This document shows, piece after piece, positions 45,106 through 54,476 of a stretch of 64,000 nucleotides of DNA (positions within the stretch are counted from its first letter, which is position 1; each line of letters opens with the position of its first letter). Origin of the DNA: Orbaceae bacterium lpD04 (lineage in GTDB: Bacteria > Pseudomonadota > Gammaproteobacteria > Enterobacterales > Orbaceae); NCBI GenBank assembly GCA_036251935.1, contig CP133967.1, forward strand, positions 2,179,488-2,243,487. The letters are read 5' to 3'. The translations under genes and the position numbers were made by a program. The notes below the pieces were generated by a model, which was not told the origin of the DNA, made no database searches, and saw only the letters and a program-made list of their open reading frames with translations.

Positions 45106-46089
45106 ATGGTAGGAATTATCCTGGCAAGTCACGGTGACTTTGCCGAAGGTATTCTACAATCAGGATCGATGATTTTTGGTGAGCAAGAAAACGTTAAAGC
45201 CGTTACTTTGCACCCAAGTGATAGTCCTGAAAGTTTAAAAGATCGAATGAAAGAAGCCATTGCGTCTTTCGATAACAGTGAAGAAATTCTATTTTTAGTC
45301 GATTTATGGGGTGGAACACCATTTAATCAAGCAAATGGCCTATGTGATGGTCATGAAGATAAATGGGTTATCGTATCTGGCCTTAATCTACCGATGCTAA
45401 TTGAAGCCTATGCATCAAGATTATCGATGGAATCAGCTAAAGAAATTGCAACTGCAATTATTGAGCCGGCTCAAGAGGGAATTAAAAGCAATGTATCAAC
45501 CGCCGATGTTAAAAGTAAAAACAAAGCGGCACCCGTAGAAAAAGCTATCGCCCCTGGCACTGTGCTAGGTGATGGTAAACTTAAAATCGTACTTGCTAGA
45601 GTTGATTCTCGTTTACTTCATGGTCAAGTTGCAACAGCTTGGACACAAGCAACGAGCCCTACTCGCATTATTGTTGTTTCAGACTCAGTTGCAAAAGATG
45701 AATTACGTAAAAAACTGATTGAGCAAGCGGCCCCTCCGGGAGTTAAAGCAAATGTTGTACCAATCAGCAAAATCATTGAAGTATCTAAAGATCCCCGTTT
45801 TGGCAATACCAAAGCTTTATTGTTATTTGAAAACCCACAAGATGTATTACGAGCAATAGAGGGCGGCGTTGAAATTAATGATCTAAATGTCGGTTCAATG
45901 GCTCATTCCGTCGGTAAAGTTATGGTAAATAAAGTATTATCGATGAATGCAGATGATGTTGCGGTATTTGAACAGCTAAAACAAAAGAACGTGAAATTTA
46001 ACGTTCGTAAAGTTCCTAATGATTCAAGTAGCAATATGGATGAGCTTTTGAAAAAAGCGAAAGAAGAATTAGCCGAACAAAAAAATTAG
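45106..46089 (+). CDS. manX: Mannose-family PTS EIIAB component
   Basis: Phosphorelay protein of the mannose/glucose PTS. 327 residues. The EIIA domain opens VGIILASHGDFAEGI, with His9 as phosphosite and VDLWGGTPFNQANGL; a charged linker follows at about residues 130-155. The EIIB domain has ARVDSRLLHGQVATAWTQ with His172 as phosphosite. The sequence reads closer to Firmicutes ManL-type proteins than to E. coli ManX. First gene of the PTS operon. Confidence 0.94.
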   Translation: MVGIILASHGDFAEGILQSGSMIFGEQENVKAVTLHPSDSPESLKDRMKEAIASFDNSEEILFLVDLWGGTPFNQANGLCDGHEDKWVIVSGLNLPMLIEAYASRLSMESAKEIATAIIEPAQEGIKSNVSTADVKSKNKAAPVEKAIAPGTVLGDGKLKIVLARVDSRLLHGQVATAWTQATSPTRIIVVSDSVAKDELRKKLIEQAAPPGVKANVVPISKIIEVSKDPRFGNTKALLLFENPQDVLRAIEGGVEINDLNVGSMAHSVGKVMVNKVLSMNADDVAVFEQLKQKNVKFNVRKVPNDSSSNMDELLKKAKEELAEQKN

Positions 46090-46112
46090 TATTAAATTAA
46101 AGAGGTTTTATC

Positions 46113-46913
46113 ATGGACTTATCTATTTTATCAATTGTATTGGTCATATTTGTTGCTTTTCTTGCGGGTATGGAAGGCATTTTGGATCAATTCCAATTTC
46201 ATCAACCCCTAGTTGCTTGTTCTCTAATTGGCTTAGTTACTGGCAACCTTGAAGCGGGTGTTGTACTTGGCGGAACGTTACAGATGATAGCACTTGGCTG
46301 GGCAAATATAGGCGCAGCAGTCGCACCCGATGCAGCCCTTGCATCTGTTGCTTCGGCAATTATCCTTGTTTTAGGCGGTCAAGGCATAGCGGGTGTACCA
46401 ACTGCAATTGCTGTTGCGATCCCACTTGCGGTCGCTGGATTATTCTTAACGATGATAGTGCGTACGCTTGCAGTACCAATTGTACATATGATGGATTCAG
46501 CTGCTGAAAAAGGCAATATTAAACAGATCGAAGTATTACAAATACTTGCTATTTGCATGCAAGGATTACGTATTGCTATTCCAGCCACAGCATTAATCTT
46601 TATCCCTGCAAACGTTGTACAAAGTGCATTAAACGCAATGCCTGAATGGTTAACAACGGGCATGGCTATCGGCGGTGGTATGGTTGTTGCAGTTGGTTAT
46701 GCAATGGTTATTAATATGATGGCGAATAAAGAAGTATGGCCATTTTTTATCATTGGTTTTGTCGTTGCTGCAATTTCACAGCTAACACTTATTGCACTTG
46801 GTGCTTTAGGTATCGCACTTGCCTTAATTTATTTAAATCTTTCTGAACGTGGTAACTCATCTGGTGGCAGCAATACTGGTGATTCACTTGATGATATTTT
46901 AAACGATTACTAA
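46113..46913 (+). CDS. manY: Mannose-family PTS EIIC component
   Basis: 266-residue membrane permease subunit. It opens DLSILSIVLVIFVAFLAGME, with GILDQFQFHQPLVACSLIGL and VVLGGTLQMIALGWANIGAA, the conserved substrate-path region of EIIC-man proteins. It ends in a Ser/Gly-rich tail and LDDILNDY, a C-terminus seen in Gram-positive members. Located 23 bp after the EIIAB gene. Confidence 0.94.
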   Translation: MDLSILSIVLVIFVAFLAGMEGILDQFQFHQPLVACSLIGLVTGNLEAGVVLGGTLQMIALGWANIGAAVAPDAALASVASAIILVLGGQGIAGVPTAIAVAIPLAVAGLFLTMIVRTLAVPIVHMMDSAAEKGNIKQIEVLQILAICMQGLRIAIPATALIFIPANVVQSALNAMPEWLTTGMAIGGGMVVAVGYAMVINMMANKEVWPFFIIGFVVAAISQLTLIALGALGIALALIYLNLSERGNSSGGSNTGDSLDDILNDY

Positions 46914-46929
46914 GGACAGGGAAAATAAA

Positions 46930-47841
46930 ATGGAAAAGAGAATTCAATTAACTAAAAAAGATCGTCTATCTGTCGCTTGGCGTTCAACCTTTCTACAAGG
47001 TTCTTGGAACTATGAACGAATGCAAAATGGGGGTTGGGTCTATTCAATGATCCCAGCTATCAAAAAATTATATCAAACTCAAGAAGATCGCGCAGCAGCG
47101 TTAAAGCGCCACTTAGAGTTTTTTAATACCCATCCTTACATAGCCTCACCTGTACTAGGTGTAACCTTAGCACTAGAAGAAGAACGTGCTAATGGTGCAC
47201 CAGTAGATGATGTTGCAATTCAAGGGGTAAAAGTCGGTATGATGGGCCCACTTGCCGGTGTTGGCGATCCAGTATTTTGGTTCACAGTAAGACCAATGCT
47301 TGGTGCACTCGGAGCATCACTTGCAATAAGTGGTAATATTATGGGGCCAATCTTATTCTTTGTATTATGGAATATTATTCGTTGGAGCTTTATGTGGTAT
47401 ACCCAAGAATTTGGCTACCGTACAGGTTCTAAAATTACCGATAATTTATCGGGTGGGTTGCTACAAAAAATTACTAAAGGTGCATCTATTCTAGGTATGT
47501 TTGTGCTTGCAGCTTTGGTACAAAGGTGGGTATCGATTAATTTCAAACCCATCGTATCAACGGTAAATTTAGATAAAGGCGCCTTTATTGACTGGAGTTC
47601 ATTACCGCTTGGAAGTGAAGGAATAAAACAAGCGTTAATCCAAGCACAAAGTGGATTATCTTTAACGCAAGAAAAAATCACCTCACTACAAAATAACTTA
47701 GATCAGCTTATTCCGGGCCTAGTTCCGTTATTATTGACTTTCTTTTGTATGTGGTTACTACGTAAAAAAGTATCACCAATTGCGATTATTATTGGCTTAT
47801 TTGTTGTCGGTATTGCTGGGCACTTAATCGGTCTATTATAA
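46930..47841 (+). CDS. manZ: Mannose-family PTS EIID component
   Basis: 303-residue partner of EIIC. Landmarks: FLQGSWNYERMQNGGWVYSM, RHLEFFNTHPYIASPVLGVT, GPLAGVGDPVFWFTVRP, and C-terminal GLVPLLLTFFCMWLLRKKVS. It has an extra segment of about 20 residues (about 215-240) compared with E. coli ManZ (about 283), giving the length usual for Firmicutes EIID. It is followed by a terminator. Confidence 0.94.
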   Translation: MEKRIQLTKKDRLSVAWRSTFLQGSWNYERMQNGGWVYSMIPAIKKLYQTQEDRAAALKRHLEFFNTHPYIASPVLGVTLALEEERANGAPVDDVAIQGVKVGMMGPLAGVGDPVFWFTVRPMLGALGASLAISGNIMGPILFFVLWNIIRWSFMWYTQEFGYRTGSKITDNLSGGLLQKITKGASILGMFVLAALVQRWVSINFKPIVSTVNLDKGAFIDWSSLPLGSEGIKQALIQAQSGLSLTQEKITSLQNNLDQLIPGLVPLLLTFFCMWLLRKKVSPIAIIIGLFVVGIAGHLIGLL

Positions 47842-47859
47842 CAATTGAGATTGTTGCAC

Positions 47860-47888
47860 AAAGCCTAGTTTATCTAGGCTTTATTATT
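47860..47888 (+). terminator. Terminator of the mannose PTS genes
   Basis: Stem AAAGCCTAG / CTAGGCTTT, loop TTTAT, tail ATTATTT, 19 bp after the EIID stop. The downstream DUF956 gene is then on a separate or read-through transcript. Confidence 0.85.
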
Positions 47889-47918
47889 TCAAATAAAGTA
47901 CGTTATTGATATATCCAA

Positions 47919-48082
47919 GTGAAATCAAGAAGCTTGATTTTTTAGTTTTAACTTTAGCGTTGTTATAAAGCAGCGTGATTAGAGGCTTCGTGTCTCACTT
48001 CCGTTTTAAACGGAGTCCTGAGAACCCACAGTTTCTGATTTTCAGCGCTATTTTCGAGCATCTTCATTGGTCACGAGTATAT
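47919..48082 (+). repeat. Dispersed intergenic repeat, copy 3 of 3
   Basis: Same orientation as 1213-1364. It lies between EIID and the DUF956 gene, i.e. inside what would otherwise be one operon. The hairpin AATCAAG-AAG-CTTGATT followed by T's, the core ACTTTAGCGTTGTTATAA, and the end CAGCGCTATTTTCGAGCAT are conserved. Confidence 0.75.
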
Positions 48083-48119
48083 ACTTAAAAGTAATACATA
48101 AAAGAGAGAATCGTTAGTT

Positions 48120-48494
48120 ATGGTGCAATCATTAAATACAAAAATTGATCTAACTATCAAAGGTACAGCCTTTATGGGACTATCTGAATATGGTGAAATT
48201 ATGATTGGTGATAAAGCATTTGAATTTTATCATACACAAGATCATCGTAAATATATTCAAATTCCATGGGATGAAGTCGATTATGTTATAGCCTCGGTAT
48301 TATTTAACGGTAGATGGATCCCTCGTTATTCAATTCAAACCAAACGTAACGGCACATTTACTTTTGCATCGAAAGAACCCAAAAAAGTGTTACGCGCAAT
48401 TAGAGTCTATATTGACGGCAAAAAAATGGTAAAATCGCTTGGTTTTTTTGATGTGATTAAGCGCGCTTTCAGAAGAAAAAAGCCTAAGGCATAG
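48120..48494 (+). CDS. manO: DUF956 family protein (ManO-like)
   Basis: 124 residues, soluble, basic tail (RRKKPKA). The reading DLTIKGTAFMGLSEYGEIMI, KYIQIPWDEVDYVIASVLF and GRWIPRYSIQTKRNGTFTFA fits DUF956, a family almost always found after mannose PTS operons of Firmicutes (manO). The role is thought to be regulatory but is not established. Its presence here supports joint acquisition with the PTS genes. Confidence 0.85.
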   Translation: MVQSLNTKIDLTIKGTAFMGLSEYGEIMIGDKAFEFYHTQDHRKYIQIPWDEVDYVIASVLFNGRWIPRYSIQTKRNGTFTFASKEPKKVLRAIRVYIDGKKMVKSLGFFDVIKRAFRRKKPKA

Positions 48495-48540
48495 CTGAAA
48501 TTTATTCTAACTTTTTAATAATTATGAATAAGGAAATAAT

Positions 48541-49731
48541 ATGAATAACACGATGTGGAAATTAGCTAACGTTATAAAAGATTATGATTGGGGTACTAAA
48601 ACAGCACTATTTGAATTATTTAATATTGCCAATACAAATAATAAGCCTCAAGCAGAGATCTGGATGGGTGTTCATCCATCAGGTATATCAACCGCGATTG
48701 ACGCACAAGGAAAGCAGATAAAATTAGATCAACTTATCGCAAAAAATCCAGTTCAAATTCTTGGTGAAAAAACCAATAACGCGTACCACACTCTCCCTTA
48801 TTTATTTAAAGTATTATCGGCACAAGAGCCTTTATCTATTCAAGTTCACCCTGAACTATCCAAAGCAAAGCAAGGTTATGAGAAAGAGAATCAACTTGGC
48901 ATTGCGCTTGATTCACCTAAACGAAATTATAAAGATCCTAACCATAAACCTGAGCTAGTCTATGCTTTAACGCCTTATTGGGCAATGAATGGTTTTCGGC
49001 CTATAACTGAAATTATATCGCTATTTACCTCACTTGATATAAAAACGATAAAACCAGAGGTAAATGCATTAACAAATAACCAAACAGATGATGGTTTAAG
49101 AACGTTCTTTGCCGATTTACTAACACTTGATAGCACTAGAAAAAAACAAGCACTATTAGAATTTAAGTCAAAAATTGAATCCCTAAATCACCTCCCTTTT
49201 AATATTATTAAAGAGATAGCAAAAAGTTTCCCCGATGATATTGGCCTATTTTCAGCATTAATTTTAAATGTTATTGAACTACAACCCGGCGAAGCAATGT
49301 TCTTAAAAGCGCAAACACCACATGCTTACTTAAAAGGTACTGGACTTGAAATTATGGCAAGTTCAGACAATGTATTACGAGCAGGCCTAACATCAAAATA
49401 TATTGATATAAATGAATTACTTGATAATACCATCTTTCATAGTATTGCTATCGAGCAATTACGCACGCCACCAGTTATTCAAAATAATAAGATTGACTTC
49501 CCTGTACCAATTAATGATTTTGCTTTTGAAATTCTTAATAGTAATGAGCAGTTACAAACTGAAAAAACACAGAGCGCTGAAATTATTTTTTGTATTGAAG
49601 GCGAAATAACACTATCGACAGTGACAGAGCGTTTTACGATAAAAGCAGGTGAATCGGTATTTATTGCTTATTGTGCGGGTTCATTTACCTATCAAGGCTT
49701 AGGTAAACTTGCAAGGGCGTTTAATAAATAA
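48541..49731 (+). CDS. manA: Mannose-6-phosphate isomerase, class I
   Basis: Converts mannose 6-phosphate to fructose 6-phosphate, the step after PTS uptake. 396 residues, close to E. coli ManA (391). Features: the N-terminal NVIKDYDWGTKTALFELF, WMGVHPSG, LSIQVHPELSKAKQGYEKEN with zinc-ligand His and Glu, NHKPELVYAL, and GEAMFLKAQTPHAYLKGTGL. Located 46 bp after the DUF956 gene. Confidence 0.96.
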   Translation: MNNTMWKLANVIKDYDWGTKTALFELFNIANTNNKPQAEIWMGVHPSGISTAIDAQGKQIKLDQLIAKNPVQILGEKTNNAYHTLPYLFKVLSAQEPLSIQVHPELSKAKQGYEKENQLGIALDSPKRNYKDPNHKPELVYALTPYWAMNGFRPITEIISLFTSLDIKTIKPEVNALTNNQTDDGLRTFFADLLTLDSTRKKQALLEFKSKIESLNHLPFNIIKEIAKSFPDDIGLFSALILNVIELQPGEAMFLKAQTPHAYLKGTGLEIMASSDNVLRAGLTSKYIDINELLDNTIFHSIAIEQLRTPPVIQNNKIDFPVPINDFAFEILNSNEQLQTEKTQSAEIIFCIEGEITLSTVTERFTIKAGESVFIAYCAGSFTYQGLGKLARAFNK

Positions 49732-49752
49732 AAAAAAACCAGCCGAAGCTGG
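49729..49752 (-). terminator. Terminator of the frdCD transcript
   Basis: Stem CCAGC / GCTGG with the very stable loop (TTCG on the minus strand), followed on that strand by at least nine T. It lies directly after manA, 186 bp past frdD, and is oriented for minus-strand transcripts. Confidence 0.85.
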
Positions 49753-49937
49753 GAAAGTAATAATAATGATGAAAAATAAAATCAACTCATACTAACACCT
49801 ATTAGATGGGTTTAAAATGACAAAAAAATGACAAGATTGTCATTTTTTTAGTTTCAAAAAACTGAAATATTAGCAAATTATTTAAACGCTAAAATACACA
49901 AATAAACAAGAAAATAGCTTAGAAAAAATCGGTTTTA

Positions 49938-50291
49938 TTAACGTACAAATAAGATATAAGCAGTATGGATTGTCCAAGCTAAAGCTAATCCATAGGTTAA
50001 TAATTTGCCTCGCCTAGGGTGAATATTAAAATCATGTAACATATGTAAAATACGATGTAAGCCATACCAAATAGGTAAACTAATCATAAAAAATAAGAAT
50101 AATTTACCCGTAAACATTGTCATCAATTTTAAAATATAACTTCGCGTTGCAGCGTCACCAAAAGGAATAATAAAAGCAGTAATAATGATAATAGCTGGTG
50201 CAAAAATTGCAGCCCACATTCCACCAACGTTAAATAATCCCAAAAATAAACGCTCATTTGACCGCTTTAGTTGTTTTTGTTTGTTTTCCAC
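49938..50291 (-). CDS. frdD: Fumarate reductase membrane anchor FrdD
   Basis: 117 residues, three membrane helices. FLGLFNVGGMWAAIFAPAII and the quinone-side LPIWYGLHRILHMLHDFNIH match FrdD. Together with FrdC it anchors the catalytic FrdAB to the inner membrane and exchanges electrons with menaquinol. It lies 9 bp after frdC. No frdA or frdB is present in the window. Confidence 0.92.
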   Translation of the reverse strand: MENKQKQLKRSNERLFLGLFNVGGMWAAIFAPAIIIITAFIIPFGDAATRSYILKLMTMFTGKLFLFFMISLPIWYGLHRILHMLHDFNIHPRRGKLLTYGLALAWTIHTAYILFVR

Positions 50292-50300
50292 TTTCAGCCT

Positions 50301-50729
50301 CTATTTAAAATAACCAAAAACAAGCAATAATAATGCCGTTGATACAACAATGGTCAGTAACCACAATCCACTAGTAATCAATAGTGCCGGCAATTTTTTT
50401 CCTGATAACCGGGTATTGGTAGCTTTTGGCACAATATTAAACCATATAATTGAATGGCGTAATGCCGCCATCAACGCAAGTACATTAAGAACAATTACGA
50501 CGGGATGTTGTAGAAAGAAAATAAAACGATAAAATTCATCTCGTCCCATTTCATTTGTATGGGCGCAAATAACGCCATACATAAGCACAATACTAATCCA
50601 TAACATAAAAAATGATGTTGATGCACGTGCAATATAACATAAATAATAACGTGATCTTAGCCAGCAATTATTTGGCATATCAGTCAAATTCGGCTTACGA
50701 TATGATTTATCGGATTGATTTATCTTCAT
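50301..50729 (-). CDS. frdC: Fumarate reductase membrane anchor FrdC
   Basis: 142 residues, three membrane helices. NCWLRSRYYLCYIARASTSF, WISIVLMYGVICA, FLQHPVVIVLNVLALMAALRHS and WFNIVPKATN follow E. coli FrdC. In E. coli it is third in frdABCD; here the 620 bp upstream hold no frdAB, so it either uses its own promoter or is a remnant of a partly deleted operon. Confidence 0.9.
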   Translation of the reverse strand: MKINQSDKSYRKPNLTDMPNNCWLRSRYYLCYIARASTSFFMLWISIVLMYGVICAHTNEMGRDEFYRFIFFLQHPVVIVLNVLALMAALRHSIIWFNIVPKATNTRLSGKKLPALLITSGLWLLTIVVSTALLLLVFGYFK

Positions 50730-51349
50730 TTAATTACTCATCTATTAAAAACTACTCATGTACATCACCAAATACCATTGTCTAGATCAGTTCTGGCTGC
50801 TCGGTGCCACTACCGGCTAGCTAGATTATAACGCATCACTGGCGCAATAGCTGTATTTACGATAAATATTTGATTTAACGAAAATTGCAGGCAAGCTATA
50901 TCACAAAAGTGACCTTTCATACACTGACTCAATTTTGAGTACTTAGCGATAAAACGGATATTTGTTTATCATATAAGATTTAATCACTTCAAGGCTTTGC
51001 ATAAAATGCGTCATATCAATCACTAAATTACGTTTGATGGCAAAATGAGCTAAAAAGCGAATAGTTATATTTCAGTTATCACCACCCTTAAATGTTTTAC
51101 AAATTCATTTGGGCTATTTTTTATTATTAATCACACGAACTATAAGCTGCGATACCAAAAGAATAGACTCAATTAATAGATGATTTAATTTTAGCTAAAA
51201 TAAGCTATCTATGATTATTTTATATTATGATTTAGGCTCAATTATAAGAAAAAATCTTGAGCATTAAAAAGTGACTCATTTTATATTATACTGTCTCACT
51301 ACCGCGATTTAATAAGTTGAAACTTTTTGTACAGCAAAGGATAAATATT
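50730..51349. other. Long intergenic region upstream of frdC and dapD
   Basis: About 620 bp without a convincing gene, where frdA/frdB would be expected on the minus strand. A minus-strand open stretch at about 50950-51060 ends SLEVIKSYMINKYPFYR. It might be the last trace of frdB or another gene, but I could not confirm similarity. The right end carries the dapD promoter and RBS (AAAGGATAAAT). Confidence 0.4.
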
Positions 51350-52174
51350 ATGCAACAATTACAAACAATCATCGAGGCTGCATTTGAGCGTCGAGCTGAA
51401 ATTACGCCAACTAACGTTGACACAGTAACTCGTGATGCAATCAATCAATCAATAAATTTGTTAGATTGTGGAAAAATGCGTGTTGCAGAAAAAATTAACG
51501 GCGACTGGGTAACACATCAGTGGTTAAAAAAAGCAGTGCTATTATCATTTCGTATCAATGAAAATCAGTTAATTGATGGTGGTGAAACCAACTATTATGA
51601 CAAAGTACCACTAAAATTTGCTGATTATGATGAAGCACGGTTTAAAGAAGAAGGATTTCGTGTTGTGCCATCAGCTATTGCTCGTAAAGGCGCTTATGTC
51701 GCGCGTAATACGGTGTTGATGCCATCATACGTAAATATCGGCGCCTACGTTGATGAAGGCACAATGGTCGATACTTGGGTAACGGTTGGTTCATGTGCTC
51801 AAATTGGTAAAAATGTTCACTTGTCAGGCGGTGTTGGAATTGGCGGCGTACTTGAGCCATTACAAGCAAATCCAACCATCATTGAAGATAACTGTTTTAT
51901 TGGCGCACGCAGTGAAATTGTCGAAGGCGTTATAGTTGAAGAAGGCTCTGTTATTTCAATGGGCGTTTTTATCGGTCAAAGTACTAAAATTTATGACAGA
52001 GCAACTGGCGAAGTATTTTATGGTCGTGTTCCTGCTGGCTCAGTTGTTGTATCGGGAAATTTACCATCTAAAGATGGTTCATATAGCTTATATTGCGCCG
52101 TTATTGTTAAAAAAGTCGATGCCAAAACTCGTGGTAAAGTTGGTATTAACGAACTACTTCGTACTATTGATTAA
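51350..52174 (+). CDS. dapD: Tetrahydrodipicolinate N-succinyltransferase
   Basis: Lysine and peptidoglycan precursor (diaminopimelate) synthesis. 274 residues from the ATG at 51350, the same length as E. coli DapD; the TTG at 51317 gives an unsupported extension. It begins [20 protein letters not shown]. The left-handed beta-helix hexapeptide region includes [20 protein letters not shown] and [20 protein letters not shown]. Confidence 0.97.
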   Translation: MQQLQTIIEAAFERRAEITPTNVDTVTRDAINQSINLLDCGKMRVAEKINGDWVTHQWLKKAVLLSFRINENQLIDGGETNYYDKVPLKFADYDEARFKEEGFRVVPSAIARKGAYVARNTVLMPSYVNIGAYVDEGTMVDTWVTVGSCAQIGKNVHLSGGVGIGGVLEPLQANPTIIEDNCFIGARSEIVEGVIVEEGSVISMGVFIGQSTKIYDRATGEVFYGRVPAGSVVVSGNLPSKDGSYSLYCAVIVKKVDAKTRGKVGINELLRTID

Positions 52175-52229
52175 TCTTGCTCTTATCGCCATACTATATG
52201 GCGATAATTATTTAACAGGAAAAAATCAT

Positions 52230-52721
52230 ATGCCTTCTTTTGATATTGTATCAGAAATTGATATACCTGAAGTTCGTAATGGTGTCGAAAATGCAACGAG
52301 AGAATTAACGACACGTTGGGATTTTCGTAATGTGCCGGCTTCATTTGAACTAAACGAAAAAAATGAAACCATTAAAGTATCAAGCGAATCAGACTTTCAA
52401 GTCCAACAATTACTTGATATTTTACGCGATAAATTAGCTAAACGCGGCATTGATGGCGGCGCATTAGAAATTCCAGAAGAGTTAGATCATAGTGGTAAAA
52501 CCTATTCGACGACAGTAAAACTCAAACAAGGGATTGATAAAGAGCTAGCTAAAAAACTAATTAAGCTAATCAAAGACAGTAAATTAAAAGTACAAGCGCA
52601 AGTGCAAGGCGAGCAAGTTCGTGTTACAGCTAAAGCGCGCGATGATTTACAAGCAACTATTGCATTAGTAAAAGGTGCTGATCTAGAACAACCTTTTCAG
52701 TTTAATAATTTTCGTGATTAA
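52230..52721 (+). CDS. yajQ: YajQ family nucleotide-binding protein
   Basis: 163 residues from the ATG at 52230 (RBS AACAGGAAAAA), beginning [20 protein letters not shown]. Conserved [35 protein letters not shown] and [21 protein letters not shown] longer frame opening inside dapD is spurious. Some relatives bind cyclic di-GMP; the role here is unknown. Confidence 0.95.
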   Translation: MPSFDIVSEIDIPEVRNGVENATRELTTRWDFRNVPASFELNEKNETIKVSSESDFQVQQLLDILRDKLAKRGIDGGALEIPEELDHSGKTYSTTVKLKQGIDKELAKKLIKLIKDSKLKVQAQVQGEQVRVTAKARDDLQATIALVKGADLEQPFQFNNFRD

Positions 52722-52848
52722 CACGTATATTTAATCGTTTCAAAAAATGGTCATGGCATACGTTAGTTATTGCTGTGGCCTTTTTTATTAATCAGTTATA
52801 ATTATTCATAGCATAATCAATTTTCTGCCATTAAGAGCTGGATATACC

Positions 52849-54426
52849 ATGAAACGTATTAGGAAGCTGCGTATGTTTATCATAATAATTATACTCTTTA
52901 TTTTAGCATCATTAATTGCAGTCTATAGTTTCGGTCACTTTGCCCGGCAAGCCAAAGGCGATGCAAGCTACGCTTTAAAAATACAAAAAGATCAAACAAA
53001 ATTAGATCGGATCCTTGGTTATCAATCAGCATTGCATCCAAATCAAAGTAGCCTACTTTTAATTCCTAGTAACTTAGATGCATTTGCAATTCGAGCAATA
53101 AGTGCGCGTGATGCGGGCCGAAGTTTGGATCTACAATACTATATTTGGCATGATGATTTAACCGGCCAATTACTTGGGCTAGAGCTACTTGATGCCGCTG
53201 ATCGTGGCGTTAGGGTTAGAATTATTTTAGATGATATGAATGCTTATAGTCGTAGTAGTTTACTTGCAACACTAGGTTTACATCCTAATATCAGTATCCG
53301 AATGTTCAATCCAACAAGAGCACGTAATAATAGCTTAATTCGGGGTATTGAAATGATACTGCGAATATTTAGTATTAATAGGCGAATGCATAATAAATCG
53401 TGGATCGCGGATGGTAGAATGGCTATTGTTGGCGGTCGTAACATTGGTAATGAATATTTTGGCGCGGCTGATAATCGAAATTTTTTTGATGCCGATTTAC
53501 TTATTGGCGGCGAGGCAGTAAAAGAGACTGAAACCATTTTTGATGATTTTTGGAATAGTGATGCCGTTATTCCAATTGAAGCATTAGTAACAGCCAAGGC
53601 TAACTCATTAAATGAGTTACGCCAAAAAATTCAATTAAAACGTCAAAATATCGCAGCCCTTCCTTACCTTAAAAAATTACAAGATGCCCCTAATGTTAAA
53701 TCATTATTTAAAGGTGAATTAAATGAGCAAGGTTGGCAAGTTCATTGGACAAACCAAGTACATGTTTATTCAGATCCTGCAACCAAAGCTTTTGGCAACG
53801 ATCAAGATAAGTGGCTTTTTCATCATATAAAGCCTGTACTTGAAAATGCATCGGCAAAGATAAGCCTTATTTCGCCTTATTTTGTACCTGGTAAAGCTGG
53901 CGTTAATAAATTCTCAATGCTGCATCGACAAGGAATCGATATTGATATTTTAACCAATTCACTTGCTGCAAATGACGTAATTATGGCGCATAGTGGTTAT
54001 GCCCCCTACCGCAAAGAACTACTGCAAAATGGTATCAAACTTTATGAATTAAAACCATTTGGTAAAACAGAACGTAGTTTAATTGGTTCAAGTGATGCAA
54101 GTTTACATACAAAGGCTTTTTTAGTCGATAATACCATCGGCTTTGTTGGCTCATTTAATTTTGATCCGAGATCAGCAAATCTTAATACTGAAATGGGGAT
54201 TATTTTTATAGAGCCATCAATTGTTAAAGCACTACAAAATGAGTTTAATATGAAAATCAGTCATGATTTTAGCTATCAAGTTGTCTTAATAGATGATAAG
54301 TTGCGTTGGCTTGATGAGAATGAGCAAAACGAACCTATCACATGGAGTAATGATCCGCAAAGCAAATGGTGGCAAAGAACAATCGCTACACTAGCGAGTT
54401 ACTTACCCATCGAATCACAACTATAA
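52849..54426 (+). CDS. Phospholipase D family protein (cardiolipin synthase ClsC-like)
   Basis: 525 residues with an N-terminal membrane anchor (residues about 9-28). Two HKD motifs are visible: HNKSWIADGRMAIVGGRNIG and HTKAFLVDNTIGFVGSFNFD. The pattern SLDLQYYIWHDDLTGQLLG and the overall layout resemble ClsC (YmdC), which makes cardiolipin from phosphatidylglycerol and phosphatidylethanolamine. Without a ClsC partner (YmdB) nearby the exact activity is inferred. Confidence 0.85.
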   Translation: MKRIRKLRMFIIIIILFILASLIAVYSFGHFARQAKGDASYALKIQKDQTKLDRILGYQSALHPNQSSLLLIPSNLDAFAIRAISARDAGRSLDLQYYIWHDDLTGQLLGLELLDAADRGVRVRIILDDMNAYSRSSLLATLGLHPNISIRMFNPTRARNNSLIRGIEMILRIFSINRRMHNKSWIADGRMAIVGGRNIGNEYFGAADNRNFFDADLLIGGEAVKETETIFDDFWNSDAVIPIEALVTAKANSLNELRQKIQLKRQNIAALPYLKKLQDAPNVKSLFKGELNEQGWQVHWTNQVHVYSDPATKAFGNDQDKWLFHHIKPVLENASAKISLISPYFVPGKAGVNKFSMLHRQGIDIDILTNSLAANDVIMAHSGYAPYRKELLQNGIKLYELKPFGKTERSLIGSSDASLHTKAFLVDNTIGFVGSFNFDPRSANLNTEMGIIFIEPSIVKALQNEFNMKISHDFSYQVVLIDDKLRWLDENEQNEPITWSNDPQSKWWQRTIATLASYLPIESQL

Positions 54427-54447
54427 AATATAGATAGATTTTAGAAA

Positions 54448-54475
54448 AAGGGTAACACTTAGTTACCCTTATAAT
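54448..54475. terminator. Bidirectional terminator between the cls-like gene and nfeD
   Basis: Stem AAGGGTAAC / GTTACCCTT with an ACTTA loop; A and T rich on both sides, between convergent stop codons. Confidence 0.75.
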
Positions 54476-54476
54476 A

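Noticed and set aside
50950-51060. Remnant of frdB upstream of frdC
   Set aside because: A 38-codon minus-strand open stretch ends at a plausible position, but I could not see cysteine motifs or a convincing match, so it is not annotated as a pseudogene.
51936-52229. Long N-terminal extension of YajQ inside dapD
   Set aside because: It is an alternative frame of dapD; the true YajQ start MPSFDIVSE with RBS is at 52230.
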